From Olsenella_K absiana (GTDB lineage Bacteria > Actinomycetota > Coriobacteriia > Coriobacteriales > Atopobiaceae): a stretch of 64,000 nucleotides of DNA. The stretch spans positions 62,001-126,000 of the forward strand of contig NZ_JAZGJQ010000002.1 of the NCBI RefSeq assembly GCF_036408855.1, given 5' to 3'. Of this stretch, positions 34,117 to 43,071 are shown piece by piece; position 1 is the first letter of the stretch, and each line of letters starts with the position of its first letter. The translations under genes were made by a program, and so were the position numbers. The notes beneath the pieces were generated by a model, which searched no databases, was not told the DNA's origin, and was given only the letters and a program-made list of their open reading frames with translations.

Positions 34117-35127
34117 CTACGCCTCCCCCGCCTCGGACGCCGGGGCCCCCTCGGCGGCAGGCGCGCCCCCGGCGCCGGGCGCGGCCTCTCCCGAACCCTG
34201 CGCCCCGCCGAGAGACACCAGGGCCGTGGTCACGAGCATGAGGGCGAGCCCCACCCAGTCGGCCCAGGTGAAGGGGGTGTTCAGCCACAGGACCGCGAGC
34301 ACGTTGGCGCTCAGCGGCTCCATGGTGCCGAGCAGGCTGCCGGTGAGGCCACCCACGATGGAGACGCCGTGCAGGTAGAGCGAGAAGGCCATCAGGGTGC
34401 CCACGACCGCGATGCCGGCGAGGCAGGCGACGCCGTCCCAGCCGAAGGCCGGCACGGCGGCGGAGACCCCGAGGGCCCCGTCCGTCGCGCCCCAGAGCGC
34501 CCCGGCCGCCAGCCACACCACGAGCGCGAGCACCCCGCCGACGAGCAGGCCGAGGCCCGTGATGGGCAGGCTTCCCCAGCGCTCGAAGAGCCGGTGCGGG
34601 TACATGATGTAGAACGTGACGCTCAGCGCGTTGAGGATGCCCCAGACCAGGCCGGGCACGGGGATCTGCAGCGTCCCGAGGTCGCCCTTGGTTGCGATCA
34701 GCACGGCGGCCGCGAAGGCGCAGACGAGCCCCGCCACCTCCCGCGCGTGGGGCAGCCGCCGGCCGATGAGGCAGGTCGCGAGCATCACGAAGACGACGCT
34801 CGAGCTCTGCATCACCGTGGCGGTGCCCGCGTTGGTGAAGCCCACGGCCACGATGTAGGTGAGCTGGCAGGTGTAGAGGCCGCAGCAGCCGAAGACGAGG
34901 AGCTGGCGCACGGACGCGCGGTCGCCCAGGAGCTCGCGCAGGAGGTCGCGGCGGCGCCAGAGGAAGTACAGCAGGAAGACGAGGCCCGCCGAGACCGTGC
35001 GCACGGCCGTCACGAAGAGCGCGGTGATCTCGTAGTGCGCGTAGAGGTACTGGGCGAAGACGCCGGAGAGCCCCCACAGGCTCGCACCGACTATGGTCGC
35101 GACGATTCCCCTTGCGAAGCGGTTCAT
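34117..35127 (-). CDS. EamA/DMT-family membrane transporter
   Basis: 336 residues with ten membrane helices in two EamA repeats (GASLWGLSGVFAQYL near the start; GTLMAFSLYLHGVSIVGG in the second). Family members export metabolites or amino acids. The hydrophilic tail is a low-complexity Ala/Gly/Pro/Glu sequence. The ATG at 35127 follows GGGGGAG; longer frames have no support. Coupled with the GH2 gene, so it may move a sugar-related compound, but this is only context. Confidence 0.88.
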   Translation of the reverse strand: MNRFARGIVATIVGASLWGLSGVFAQYLYAHYEITALFVTAVRTVSAGLVFLLYFLWRRRDLLRELLGDRASVRQLLVFGCCGLYTCQLTYIVAVGFTNAGTATVMQSSSVVFVMLATCLIGRRLPHAREVAGLVCAFAAAVLIATKGDLGTLQIPVPGLVWGILNALSVTFYIMYPHRLFERWGSLPITGLGLLVGGVLALVVWLAAGALWGATDGALGVSAAVPAFGWDGVACLAGIAVVGTLMAFSLYLHGVSIVGGLTGSLLGTMEPLSANVLAVLWLNTPFTWADWVGLALMLVTTALVSLGGAQGSGEAAPGAGGAPAAEGAPASEAGEA

Positions 35128-35387
35128 GTGTCTCCCCCACGACAGGCGGCGCGCAGTCGGCGCCGTCTCGCGCCAGGGGCCGCGCGCGGCAGGCTCACGG
35201 AGATAAATGTAGCGCCCCGGGGCCGCGCGGCAAAGCGCCCGTCGGGTCTGTGCGGGCATCTTTTGCGAAGAGGGGGCCGCGGACGCGCGCCGACGCCGGC
35301 GCGCACGTACACTGTGGTCTTGCGAGAGGGGGCGCCCGAGCGCCCGAGGCCGCGCCGGGCGCGGCCCGCACCGGAGATAGGAACGCC

Positions 35388-36302
35388 ATGCACGGAATGC
35401 ACACCCGCCTGCCCAAGCACTTCGTCCTCGAGGAGCGGCTCGAGCGCTACGCCGACAGCATCGAGACGAGCCCCCGCTCCCTCGCGGGCGCCTGGGCCGA
35501 GGCCTGCCACCCCCTCGAGCCGGGACGGCCGGGGGCGCGCTACTCGGAGGTCAGGCTCGACCTCGGCTGCGGCAAGGGCGGCTTCACCGTCGAGGCGGCG
35601 CGCCGCGAGCCGGACGTGCTCTTCGTCGGCGTGGACTACGAGCCGCTCTGCATCGCCTACGCGGCCCAGAAGGCCCAGGAGAGCGGCCTGCCCAACGTCG
35701 TCTTCGTCCCCGGCAGGGGAAGCGACGTGCCCGAGTTCTTCTCGCCCGGCGAGGTCTCCCTGATCTACCTCAACTTCCCGACGCCCTTCCCGCGCGCCAG
35801 GCGCGCGAGGGAGCGCCTCACCTACGTCGACCGCCTCATGGACTTCCGCCGCGTGCTGGCGCCCGACGGCCGCGTGCAGCTCAAGACGGACAGCCAGCCC
35901 CTGCGCGACTTCACGCTGACCCAGGTCGAACTCGCCGGCTACGAACTCGTCTGGAGCACGGACGACTGCCGCGCGCTCCTGCCGGACGACCCGGTGAGCG
36001 CCTACGAGGAGCGCCTGTGCGCCAAGGGGGCGACGGTCTTCGGGCTCTGCGCCAAGCCCGGGCCCGAGCCCGCGCACGTGGTGCAGACGGCGCCCCTGAG
36101 CCTCGTGGACTACCTGCCCGACGACCTCTCCACCATGGGCTACGTGCCGCACGGCATGGAGCGCACGGTCACCAACCTGCGCAACCTCGAGGCGAAGGGC
36201 CGCCCCAGGACAGACGCCCGTCACGCCGACAGGCGCGGCCGCACGGCCTCCGCGGACGGGGGTGCCGGCGCGGGCGGGGCCTCTCGGCGGCACCAGGAGT
36301 AG
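35388..36302 (+). CDS. trmB: TrmB-like tRNA (guanine-N7)-methyltransferase, divergent
   Basis: 304 residues (typical TrmB about 215). The SAM site is LDLGCGKGGFTVEAA (58-70), with the acidic V-D-Y of strand 2 at 82-84. The TrmB signature usually reads DPWPKxRHxKRR; here the aligned stretch (130-143) is FPTPFPRARRARER, with Asp to Thr, Trp to Phe and His to Arg. The C-terminus continues about 80 residues beyond the usual end and finishes in a basic, low-complexity tail. It could methylate G46 of tRNA with altered chemistry, or act on another substrate. GGAGATAGGAACGCC before the ATG. Confidence 0.7.
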   Translation: MHGMHTRLPKHFVLEERLERYADSIETSPRSLAGAWAEACHPLEPGRPGARYSEVRLDLGCGKGGFTVEAARREPDVLFVGVDYEPLCIAYAAQKAQESGLPNVVFVPGRGSDVPEFFSPGEVSLIYLNFPTPFPRARRARERLTYVDRLMDFRRVLAPDGRVQLKTDSQPLRDFTLTQVELAGYELVWSTDDCRALLPDDPVSAYEERLCAKGATVFGLCAKPGPEPAHVVQTAPLSLVDYLPDDLSTMGYVPHGMERTVTNLRNLEAKGRPRTDARHADRRGRTASADGGAGAGGASRRHQE

Positions 36303-36459
36303 CCCCGGGCCTGGACGCGGCCCCGGGAGCCGCCACGGGACGTGACCCCACGTCCGCCGCGGCCGTAACACGCGGGCAACCGCCCCCGCGCGGCCGCCGG
36401 CTACAATGTGGGAGGTCGATACGCCGGCCGCCCGCGCGGCCCGATAGTTGGAGGCTTGG

Positions 36460-37665
36460 ATGGCCAAGATCGCGATGAAGACGCCGCTCGTCGAGATGGA
36501 CGGCGACGAGATGACCCGCATCATCTGGAAGATGATCAAGGACGACCTCGTGGAGCCGTTCGTCGACCTCAAGACCGAGTACTTCGACCTCGGCCTCGAG
36601 AATCGCGAGGCCACCCACGACCAGGTCACCGTCGACTCGGCCGAGGCGACCAAGCGCCTGGGCGTGGCCGTCAAGTGCGCCACGATCACCCCCAACGCGG
36701 CCCGCGTGAAGGAGTACGGCCTCTCCCAGATGTGGAAGAGCCCCAACGGCACCATCCGAGCCATGCTCGACGGCACCGTCTTCCGCGCCCCGATCGTGGT
36801 CAGGGGCATCGAGCCGCAGGTGCGCTCTTGGAAGCGTCCCATCACCATCGCCCGACACGCCTACGGTGACGTCTACCGCAACACCGAGATGCGCGTCGAG
36901 GGCCCCGGCAAGGCCGAGCTCGTCTTCACCGCGGCGGACGGCACCGAGACCAGGAGCCTCATCCACGAGTTCTCCGGCCCTGGCGTCGTGCAGGGCATGC
37001 ACAACCTGGACGCCTCCATCGAAAGCTTCGCGCGCAGCTGCTTCGAGTTCGCGCTCTCCACCCGCCAGGACCTGTGGTTCGCGACCAAGGACACCATCTC
37101 CAAGACCTACGACCACCGCTTCAAGGACGTCTTCGCCGACCTCTACGAGGCCGAGTACCGCACGCGCTTCGAGGAGGCGGGGATCACCTACTTCTACACG
37201 CTGATCGACGACGCGGTCGCCCGGGTCATGAAGTCCGAGGGCGGCTTCATCTGGGCCTGCAAGAACTACGACGGCGACGTGATGAGCGACATGCTCTCGA
37301 GCGCCTTCGGCTCGCTCGCGATGATGACCTCCGTGCTCGTCTCGCCCCACGGCTACTTCGAGTACGAGGCCGCCCACGGCACCGTCCAGCGCCACTACTA
37401 CAAGCACCTGCGTGGCGAGAGGACCTCGACCAACTCCGTGGCGACGATCTTCGCCTGGTCGGGCGCCCTGCGCAAGCGCGGCGAGCTCGACGGCCTTCCC
37501 GAGCTCGCGGACTTCGCCGACAGGCTCGAGCGCGCCACGATCGACACCATCGAGGGCGGCGAGATGACCGGCGACCTCGCCCGCATCACAACCCTCCCGA
37601 ACCCCACCACCCTCGACACCGAGGAGTTCATCCTCGCCATCGCGGAGCGCCTCAGAAGGGCGTAG
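36460..37665 (+). CDS. icd: NADP-dependent isocitrate dehydrogenase, eukaryotic-type dimer
   Basis: 401 residues of the homodimeric subfamily that includes human IDH1. Substrate residues: the KSPNGTIR loop near 95, the arginine in ARHAYGD near 130 (equivalent to IDH1 R132), the K/D pairs in IDDAVARVMKSEGGFIWACKNYDGD, and the NADP-specifying AAHGTVQRHY. Converts isocitrate to 2-oxoglutarate, mainly for glutamate synthesis in an organism without visible TCA genes nearby. ATG at 36460 with GGAGGCTTGG; a TTG four codons upstream is not needed. A TACAAT hexamer at 36402-36407 may be its -10. Confidence 0.95.
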   Translation: MAKIAMKTPLVEMDGDEMTRIIWKMIKDDLVEPFVDLKTEYFDLGLENREATHDQVTVDSAEATKRLGVAVKCATITPNAARVKEYGLSQMWKSPNGTIRAMLDGTVFRAPIVVRGIEPQVRSWKRPITIARHAYGDVYRNTEMRVEGPGKAELVFTAADGTETRSLIHEFSGPGVVQGMHNLDASIESFARSCFEFALSTRQDLWFATKDTISKTYDHRFKDVFADLYEAEYRTRFEEAGITYFYTLIDDAVARVMKSEGGFIWACKNYDGDVMSDMLSSAFGSLAMMTSVLVSPHGYFEYEAAHGTVQRHYYKHLRGERTSTNSVATIFAWSGALRKRGELDGLPELADFADRLERATIDTIEGGEMTGDLARITTLPNPTTLDTEEFILAIAERLRRA

Positions 37666-37716
37666 CACGAGGCGCCGGGCACAAGGCGCCGGCTCGGGAT
37701 AGGGCACAGACGACAA

Positions 37717-37751
37717 GGGCGGGCGGCCACCAGGTGCGTGGCCGCCCGCCC
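37717..37751 (+). terminator. Terminator hairpin after icd
   Basis: Perfect 14-base arms around a 7-base loop, 52 bases past the stop and placed between convergent genes icd and rpe. No U-run, so probably works as a bidirectional stop or 3'-end protector. Confidence 0.75.
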
Positions 37752-37811
37752 TCACATGTCCGGGACGCTTCTCTCGCAGGGGCCGTCGCGCAGGGCCGGC
37801 CTCGCTCCGGC

Positions 37812-38492
37812 CTAGCCCTCCTGGGCCGCCAGGCGCAGCTCGTGGATGGCCGCGGCCCTATCCTCCCTGCCGAAGACGGCGCTGCCCGCGACGAGCAGGC
37901 TCGCGCCAGCGGCCGCGAGGGTGCCGGCGTTGTCCGTCTTGACCCCGCCGTCCACCTCGATGATGGGGCTCACGCCCAGCTCGCGGCAGAGGCGGCTCGT
38001 GCGGGCGACCTTGTCGCGGCTGCCCTCGACGATGCCCTGCCCGCCGTAGCCGGGGTCGACGGTCATGACGAGTACGAGGTCGACCCAGCGCAGGAGCTCG
38101 CGCAGGGCCTCGGGGGGCGTCGCGGGGTTGAGGGCGACGCCGGAGAGCTTGCCGGCCTGGTGGGTCTTCTCGACGAGGCGGTGCGCGTGGGTCGCGGCCT
38201 CCCAGTGGAAGGTCACGATGCGCGCCTCCGTGTCGAGGTACTGGTCGATGCACTCGTCGGGGTTGTCGACCATGAGGTGCACGTCGAGCGGCACCTGCGA
38301 GGCGGCGGCGACGGAGCGCACGTCGATGGCGCCAAACGCGATCGGCGGGACGAAGTGGCCGTCCATCACGTCGACGTGCAGGTAGTCGGCGTCCGCCACG
38401 CTCTCCAGCTCGCGGCCGAAGTGCATGCGGTCAGCTGCGAGCAACGAGGGGGCCACCATCGCCCCCGCCTGCCTTCCGTCCGCTGTCTCCAT
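37812..38492 (-). CDS. rpe: Ribulose-phosphate 3-epimerase
   Basis: 226-residue TIM barrel. Motifs: APSLLAADRMHF with the catalytic region near 14-25, HVDVMDGHFVPP with metal ligands near 40, DVHLMVDNPD near 70, MTVDPGYGGQG near 144 with the catalytic aspartate, and EVDGGVKTDN near 175. Interconverts ribulose-5-P and xylulose-5-P. Start at the ATG with AAGGGAGCGCATCTC. Last gene of the pentose operon. Confidence 0.95.
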   Translation of the reverse strand: METADGRQAGAMVAPSLLAADRMHFGRELESVADADYLHVDVMDGHFVPPIAFGAIDVRSVAAASQVPLDVHLMVDNPDECIDQYLDTEARIVTFHWEAATHAHRLVEKTHQAGKLSGVALNPATPPEALRELLRWVDLVLVMTVDPGYGGQGIVEGSRDKVARTSRLCRELGVSPIIEVDGGVKTDNAGTLAAAGASLLVAGSAVFGREDRAAAIHELRLAAQEG

Positions 38493-38513
38493 GAGATGCG
38501 CTCCCTTCATGAC

Positions 38514-38562
38514 GCGCCCCCGGGTGGGCGGCCCCACGGGGCCGCGCTCGCCGCGGGGGCGC
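38514..38562 (-). other. Nested hairpin between tktB and rpe
   Basis: Outer 9-base arms (38514-38522, 38554-38562) enclose an inner 8-base hairpin (38528-38545). No U-run. Lies in a 134-base gap just ahead of the rpe ribosome site. Confidence 0.55.
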
Positions 38563-38626
38563 TTCTGTAGTCGTTCATGACGCGGCCGCCGCGTCGTCGC
38601 GCGCCCGTCGACGCGCGGGTGGGACC

Positions 38627-39568
38627 CTACTTGACGAGCGAGAGGGCCGCCTCGGCGACGTGCTCGGCGGTGAGGCCGTACTTCTTGAGGACCTCGACGG
38701 CCGGACCGGACTCGCCGAAGGTGTCCTCGACGCCCACCTTCCTGACCGGCACGGGGTGCTGCTCGGAGAGGACGTCGCACACGGCCGAGCCGAGGCCGCC
38801 GATCACCGAGTGCTCCTCGGCGGTGACGACCCTGCCCGTCTTGCGCGCGGAGGCGACGATCGTCTCGGCGTCGAGCGGCTTCACGGTCGGGGCGTTGATG
38901 ACCTCGGCGGACACGCCGGAGGCCTCGAGCTGGCGGGCGGCCTCGAGCGCCTGCTCGACCATGAGGCCGCAGGCCACGATGGTGACGTCGGTGCCCTCGC
39001 GCAGGACGTAGGCCTTGCCGACCTTGAAGTCGTAGTCGGGGCGGTCGTTGACGACCGGCGTGGCGAGGCGGCAGAAGCGCAGGTAGACGGGGCCGTCCAT
39101 CTCGTAGGCGGCGCGGGTCGCGGCACGGGCCTCCACGTCGTCGGACGGCACGATGACCGTCATCCCCGGGATGGTCCTCATGAGCGCGATGTCCTCGCAG
39201 CACTGGTGGGTGGCGCCGTCCTCGCCGACGGAGAGGCCGGCGTGGGTCGCGCCGATCTTCACGTCGAGGTGCGGGTAGCCGATGGAGTTCCTGACCTGCT
39301 CGAAGGCGCGGCCGGCGGCGAACATCGCGAACGAGCTCGCGAAGACCTTGTGGCCGGCGGCAGCGATGCCCGCCGCGATGCCCATGAGGTCCTGCTCGGC
39401 GATGCCGCAGTCGACGTGGCGGTCGGGGAAGGCGGCCTTGAACAGGCCGGTCTTGGTAGCGGCCGCGAGGTCGGCGTCGAGCACGACGAAGTCGTCGTGC
39501 TCCTTGCCGAGCTCGACGAGCTCCTCGCCGTAGCTCTGGCGCGTTGCGACCTTCTTGACGTCTGCCAT
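38627..39568 (-). CDS. Transketolase, C-terminal subunit
   Basis: 313 residues, pyrimidine-binding and C-terminal domains of a split transketolase. The activating glutamate is in CGIAEQDLMGIAAG near residue 58. Pairs with the N-terminal subunit encoded upstream; only two bases lie between the stop and start codons, so equal amounts are expected. Moves two-carbon ketol units between pentose and hexose phosphates. Confidence 0.95.
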   Translation of the reverse strand: MADVKKVATRQSYGEELVELGKEHDDFVVLDADLAAATKTGLFKAAFPDRHVDCGIAEQDLMGIAAGIAAAGHKVFASSFAMFAAGRAFEQVRNSIGYPHLDVKIGATHAGLSVGEDGATHQCCEDIALMRTIPGMTVIVPSDDVEARAATRAAYEMDGPVYLRFCRLATPVVNDRPDYDFKVGKAYVLREGTDVTIVACGLMVEQALEAARQLEASGVSAEVINAPTVKPLDAETIVASARKTGRVVTAEEHSVIGGLGSAVCDVLSEQHPVPVRKVGVEDTFGESGPAVEVLKKYGLTAEHVAEAALSLVK

Positions 39569-39570
39569 GG

Positions 39571-40413
39571 CTACTCCTCTCCAGCGAGCTCGGCCATGGC
39601 CTGCTCGAACTGCTCGTCGTTGGGTGCCTTGCCGTGCCAGCCGACCTGGTTCTCCATGAAGGAGACGCCCTTGCCCTTGACCGTCTTGCAGACGATGGCC
39701 GTGGGCGCGCCCTTGGTCTGCCTGGCCTCCTCGAAGGCGGGGGCAAGCTGCGTCATATCGTTGCCGTCCGCGACCTCGATCACGTGGAAGTTGAAGGCGC
39801 GGAACTTGTCTGCGATGGGATAGGGCGAGTTGACCTGCTCTATGGTGCCGTCGATCTGCAGGTTGTTGTTGTCCACGATCACGCAGAGGTTGTCCAGGTG
39901 GTGGCTACCGGCGAACATCGCAGCCTCCCAGACCTGGCCCTCCTGGATCTCGCCGTCGCCGAGCAGGGTGTAGGTGCGGTAGTCGTCGCCCCAGAGCTTG
40001 GCGGCCAGCGCCATGCCCACGGCGGCGGAGACGCCCTGTCCGAGCGAGCCGGTGGACATGTCGACGCCGGGCGTGTCGTTCATGTTGGGGTGGCCCTGCA
40101 GGTGGCTGCCGACGTGGCGCAGCGTGGGGATGTCCTCCACGGGGAAGAAGCCGCGCTCGGCGAGGGTGCCGTAGAGGGCCGGCGCACAGTGGCCCTTGGA
40201 GAGGACGAACCTGTCGCGCTTGGGGTCGCGCGGGTTCTTGGGGTCCACGTTCATCTCGTGGAAGTACAGGTAGGTCATGATGTCAGCCGCGCCGAGCGAG
40301 CCGCCGGGGTGTCCGGACTTGGCCGCGTGCACGCCGATGATGATCTGTTGGCGCACGCGTCGGGCGATCCGAGCGAGCTCCTGGAAGTCGGGGGCTGCCG
40401 TCCCTTCCGCCAT
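39571..40413 (-). CDS. Transketolase, N-terminal (thiamine diphosphate) subunit
   Basis: 280 residues. Substrate histidines in HAAKSGHPGGSLG (29-41) and SKGHCAPALYG; the thiamine diphosphate/Mg motif is GDGEIQEGQVWEAAM...VDNNNLQ near 150-185. ATG with AAGGGAGCAAAG. Split transketolases of this kind are common in Clostridia and coriobacteria. Confidence 0.95.
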   Translation of the reverse strand: MAEGTAAPDFQELARIARRVRQQIIIGVHAAKSGHPGGSLGAADIMTYLYFHEMNVDPKNPRDPKRDRFVLSKGHCAPALYGTLAERGFFPVEDIPTLRHVGSHLQGHPNMNDTPGVDMSTGSLGQGVSAAVGMALAAKLWGDDYRTYTLLGDGEIQEGQVWEAAMFAGSHHLDNLCVIVDNNNLQIDGTIEQVNSPYPIADKFRAFNFHVIEVADGNDMTQLAPAFEEARQTKGAPTAIVCKTVKGKGVSFMENQVGWHGKAPNDEQFEQAMAELAGEE

Positions 40414-40540
40414 CTTTGCTCCCTTCGTTCTGCCGCCGGGGCTGCCCCCGGGGCCGTCTCTCTTGTCCTCGATGGTAAGTCGAGAGCACCGCCGGCGACC
40501 CTCGGCCGCTTGCGGTGCCCTCGCGCGTGGTGCCCTGCCC

Positions 40541-41227
40541 CTACTTGGCCTCGCCGGTGACCTTCGCCCAGTCGGCCGCGAACCTCTCGAGGCCCTGGTC
40601 GGTCAGCGGGTGATGGACGCACTTCTTGAGCGCGCCGAACGGCACGGTGGCGATGTCGGCGCCCATGAGCGCGGCCTGGGTCACGTGGTTGGGGGTGCGG
40701 ACGGAGGCGGTGATGATCTCCGGGCCGCCCTCCTCGTCCCAGTAGCCGTAGCTGTAGTTCTTGACGGCGGTCACGACGGTGTTGAGCTGCTCCAGGCCGT
40801 CCTCGGCGATGTCGTCGAAGCGACCGACGAACGGCGAGATGTAGCGCGCGCCGGCGCGGGCGGCGAGAAGGGCCTGCGGGGCGGAGAAGACCAGCGTCAT
40901 GTTGACGCGGATGCCCTCCTTGGCGAGGTGGTGGGTCGCCGGCAGGGAGGCCTCGCAGACCGGGAGCTTGACCACGATGTTGGGCGCGAGGGAGGCGAGG
41001 TGCTCGGCCTCCTCGATCATGGCCTCGGTGGTCTCAGCCGTGGACTCGGCGGAGACGGGCAGACCGTCGCAGATCTCGCAGATCTTGACCATGTGGTCCT
41101 CGAAGTCGGCGAGCTTGCCGCCGGTCTTGGCGTACAGGGAGGGGTTGGTGGTGACGCCAGAGAGGATGCCCCAGCTCTGGGCCTCGCGGATCTCGTCCAG
41201 GTCGGCGGTGTCGATGAAGAACTTCAT
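40541..41227 (-). CDS. tal: Transaldolase, short TalC/Fsa-type
   Basis: 228-residue class I aldolase barrel. FIDTADLDEIREA at the N-terminus, TNPSLYAKTG, the Schiff-base lysine in IVVKLPVC near residue 88, and VFSAPQALLAARAGARYISPFVGR near 115-138 are family hallmarks. The short type includes both transaldolases and fructose-6-phosphate aldolases; transketolase and Rpe in the same operon favour transaldolase. ATG with AAAGGACAAGGGA. Confidence 0.93.
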   Translation of the reverse strand: MKFFIDTADLDEIREAQSWGILSGVTTNPSLYAKTGGKLADFEDHMVKICEICDGLPVSAESTAETTEAMIEEAEHLASLAPNIVVKLPVCEASLPATHHLAKEGIRVNMTLVFSAPQALLAARAGARYISPFVGRFDDIAEDGLEQLNTVVTAVKNYSYGYWDEEGGPEIITASVRTPNHVTQAALMGADIATVPFGALKKCVHHPLTDQGLERFAADWAKVTGEAK

Positions 41228-41318
41228 TCCCTTGTCCTTTCCGTGCTTCCAGAGGTTCCTGTCCTACCTAATGTACGGCATGCGGGCTCCCCCACCTGCC
41301 GTCTTATCGCCCGACGTG

Positions 41319-41335
41319 GGTTCAGATTCTGAACC
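41319..41335. promoter_or_regulatory. 17-base palindrome in the ulaE-tal gap
   Basis: Perfect arms GGTTCAGA/TCTGAACC around one T, in a 124-base gap inside the operon. No U-run and short length suit an operator better than a terminator. GTTC/GAAC halves recall the sites in front of the ula operon. Confidence 0.5.
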
Positions 41336-41351
41336 TGGCGCAAGGCCGCCG

Positions 41352-42212
41352 CTACGCGAGCGCCGCCATCGCCGCGTCGACCTTGGCGCGGGCGAACTCG
41401 GAGGCGTGGGCGACGTCCTCCTTCCAGCTGGGCGAGCCGAGGTACCACATCTCGCAGACGTAACGGCGCACGCCCTGCGGGACGAGCTGGCTCAGGCCGC
41501 CCTCGTAGTCGGTCGTCCCCTCGCCGAAGAGCATGTCGCGGTACTGGCCGGCGCGCGTCGCCTTGAGGTGCGCGGCGAAGATGTGGCCCGCGCCCGTGGC
41601 GACGTCGTCCGCGACGGACACGCCGTAGAGCAGCGAGGCGTTGGTGAGGTTGCCCACGTCGGGGTAGACGCCGAGGAAGGGGCTGTTGATGAGGTCGACG
41701 TAGTGCATGGCCTTGGCGACGGTGTCCATGAAGGGGGTCTCCATGGTCTCGAAGCCCATCACGACGCCCGCCTCGGCGGCCATCTCGGTCGCACGGGCGA
41801 GGTTCTCGGCGAAGCATGCCTCGGAGCCGTCCCACTTGTCCTCGTCGTAGTAGGCGTCGTAGCCGGCGAGCTGGATCACGTGCAGCCCGAGGTCGCAGGC
41901 GAGGTCGAGGGCCTTGTCCATCATCTCGAGGCTCCTCGCGCGCTTGGCGGGGTCCTTCGCGCCGAAGGGCCACTTGCGGTGGCCGGAGAGGCACATGGAG
42001 CCCAGGGGCACCCCCGTGTTGCGCATCGCCTGGACGACCTCCTGGCGCTCGGCCGGCGTCCAGTCGAGACGCGCCTGGCGGGCGTCGGACTCGTCGACGG
42101 AGATCTCCATGTAGTCGAAGCCGCACTCGGCCGCCACCTGGAGGCGCTCCTCCCAGCCGAGCTCCTGCGGGGTGGCCTTCTCGTACAGTCCGAGCTTGTA
42201 GGACTTGCTCAT
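41352..42212 (-). CDS. ulaE: L-xylulose 5-phosphate 3-epimerase (UlaE/SgbU family)
   Basis: 286-residue TIM barrel, same length as UlaE (284). Starts MSKSYKLGLYEKATP like UlaE, with FDYMEISVDESDARQARLDW at 31-50; metal ligand glutamates/histidines lie in ETMETPFMD near 156 and HLKATRAGQYRDMLFGEG near 215. Converts L-xylulose 5-P to L-ribulose 5-P for AraD encoded upstream. GCAAGGAGGGAG before the ATG. Confidence 0.95.
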   Translation of the reverse strand: MSKSYKLGLYEKATPQELGWEERLQVAAECGFDYMEISVDESDARQARLDWTPAERQEVVQAMRNTGVPLGSMCLSGHRKWPFGAKDPAKRARSLEMMDKALDLACDLGLHVIQLAGYDAYYDEDKWDGSEACFAENLARATEMAAEAGVVMGFETMETPFMDTVAKAMHYVDLINSPFLGVYPDVGNLTNASLLYGVSVADDVATGAGHIFAAHLKATRAGQYRDMLFGEGTTDYEGGLSQLVPQGVRRYVCEMWYLGSPSWKEDVAHASEFARAKVDAAMAALA

Positions 42213-42235
42213 GTCTTGGCTCCCTCCTTGCAAGG

Positions 42236-42271
42236 GGGGCGCCGGACGCTCGCTCGACCGTCCGGCGCCCC
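42236..42271 (-). other. Hairpin between araD and ulaE
   Basis: Perfect 13-base arms around a 10-base loop, immediately ahead of the ulaE ribosome site. No U-run, so it may modulate mRNA stability or partial termination inside the operon. Confidence 0.65.
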
Positions 42272-42305
42272 TCCCTGCCAACGTGGTGTTCGATGTGGTC
42301 CCTGG

Positions 42306-43019
42306 CTACTTCTTCTGTCCGTAGTAGGCGTTGGGGCCGTGCTTGCGCATGTAGTGCTTGTCGAGGAGGTACTGCGGGGCCAGGGCCTCCTCGATCGGCT
42401 TGCCGGCGGTGGCGCAGATCTGCTCGGTGTGCAGCGCCATGGTGGCGACCTGCTCCATCACGACGGCGTGGTAGACGGCCGCGGCGGCGTCCTTGCCCCA
42501 GGAGAACGGGCCGTGGTTGCGCACGAGGCAGCCGGGCAGGGCGACGGGGTCCTTGCCCTCGAAGCCCTCGACGATGACCTTTCCGGTGTTGAGCTCGTAG
42601 GCCTCCTCGATCTCCTCCTCGGTCAGGCCGCGCATGCAGGGGACGGCGCCGTAGAAGTAGTCCGCCTGCGTCGTGCCGTAGCACGGGATGTCACGGCCGG
42701 CCTGCGCCCAGCTCACCGCCGCGCTGGAGTGGGTGTGGACGATGCCGCCGACCTTCTCCCAGCTCCTGTAGAGGTAGGCGTGGGTCGCGGTGTCGCTGGA
42801 CGGGTTGAGGTCGCCCTCGACGACCTTGCCGTCGAGGTCGCACACGACCATGTTCTCGGGGCTGAGCTCGTCGTAGTCTACGCCGGAGGGCTTGATCACG
42901 AACAGGCCCTTGTCGCGGTCGATCTCCGAGGCGTTGCCCCAGGTGAAGACGACCAGCCCGTGCTTGGGCAGGTCCATGTTGGCCTCGTACACCTTTTCAC
43001 GAAGCTCCTTGAGCATCAT
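42306..43019 (-). CDS. araD: L-ribulose 5-phosphate 4-epimerase
   Basis: 237-residue class II aldolase-fold enzyme (AraD/UlaF/SgbE). Zinc histidines in GIVHTHSSAAVSWAQAG near 93-109 and NHGPFSWG near 168; TWGNASEID near 26 binds phosphate. Converts L-ribulose 5-P to D-xylulose 5-P. Two consecutive ATGs; the first has GGAGGGAG 7 bases ahead. Confidence 0.95.
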   Translation of the reverse strand: MMLKELREKVYEANMDLPKHGLVVFTWGNASEIDRDKGLFVIKPSGVDYDELSPENMVVCDLDGKVVEGDLNPSSDTATHAYLYRSWEKVGGIVHTHSSAAVSWAQAGRDIPCYGTTQADYFYGAVPCMRGLTEEEIEEAYELNTGKVIVEGFEGKDPVALPGCLVRNHGPFSWGKDAAAAVYHAVVMEQVATMALHTEQICATAGKPIEEALAPQYLLDKHYMRKHGPNAYYGQKK

Positions 43020-43071
43020 TGAGAGACTCCCTCCGTCTGGCTATTGGCGTCGACCGCTTGCCGAGCACACG

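Noticed and set aside
30643..35763. A 1706-codon plus-strand open frame
   Set aside because: It lies across the pyrophosphatase in another frame and antisense to the GH2 and EamA genes, which have full motifs and ribosome sites; its translation has no recognisable domain.
37812..40413. Split transketolase as a frameshifted single gene
   Set aside because: The halves have separate start and stop codons two bases apart with domain boundaries at the usual split point; two-gene transketolases are well known in related anaerobes.
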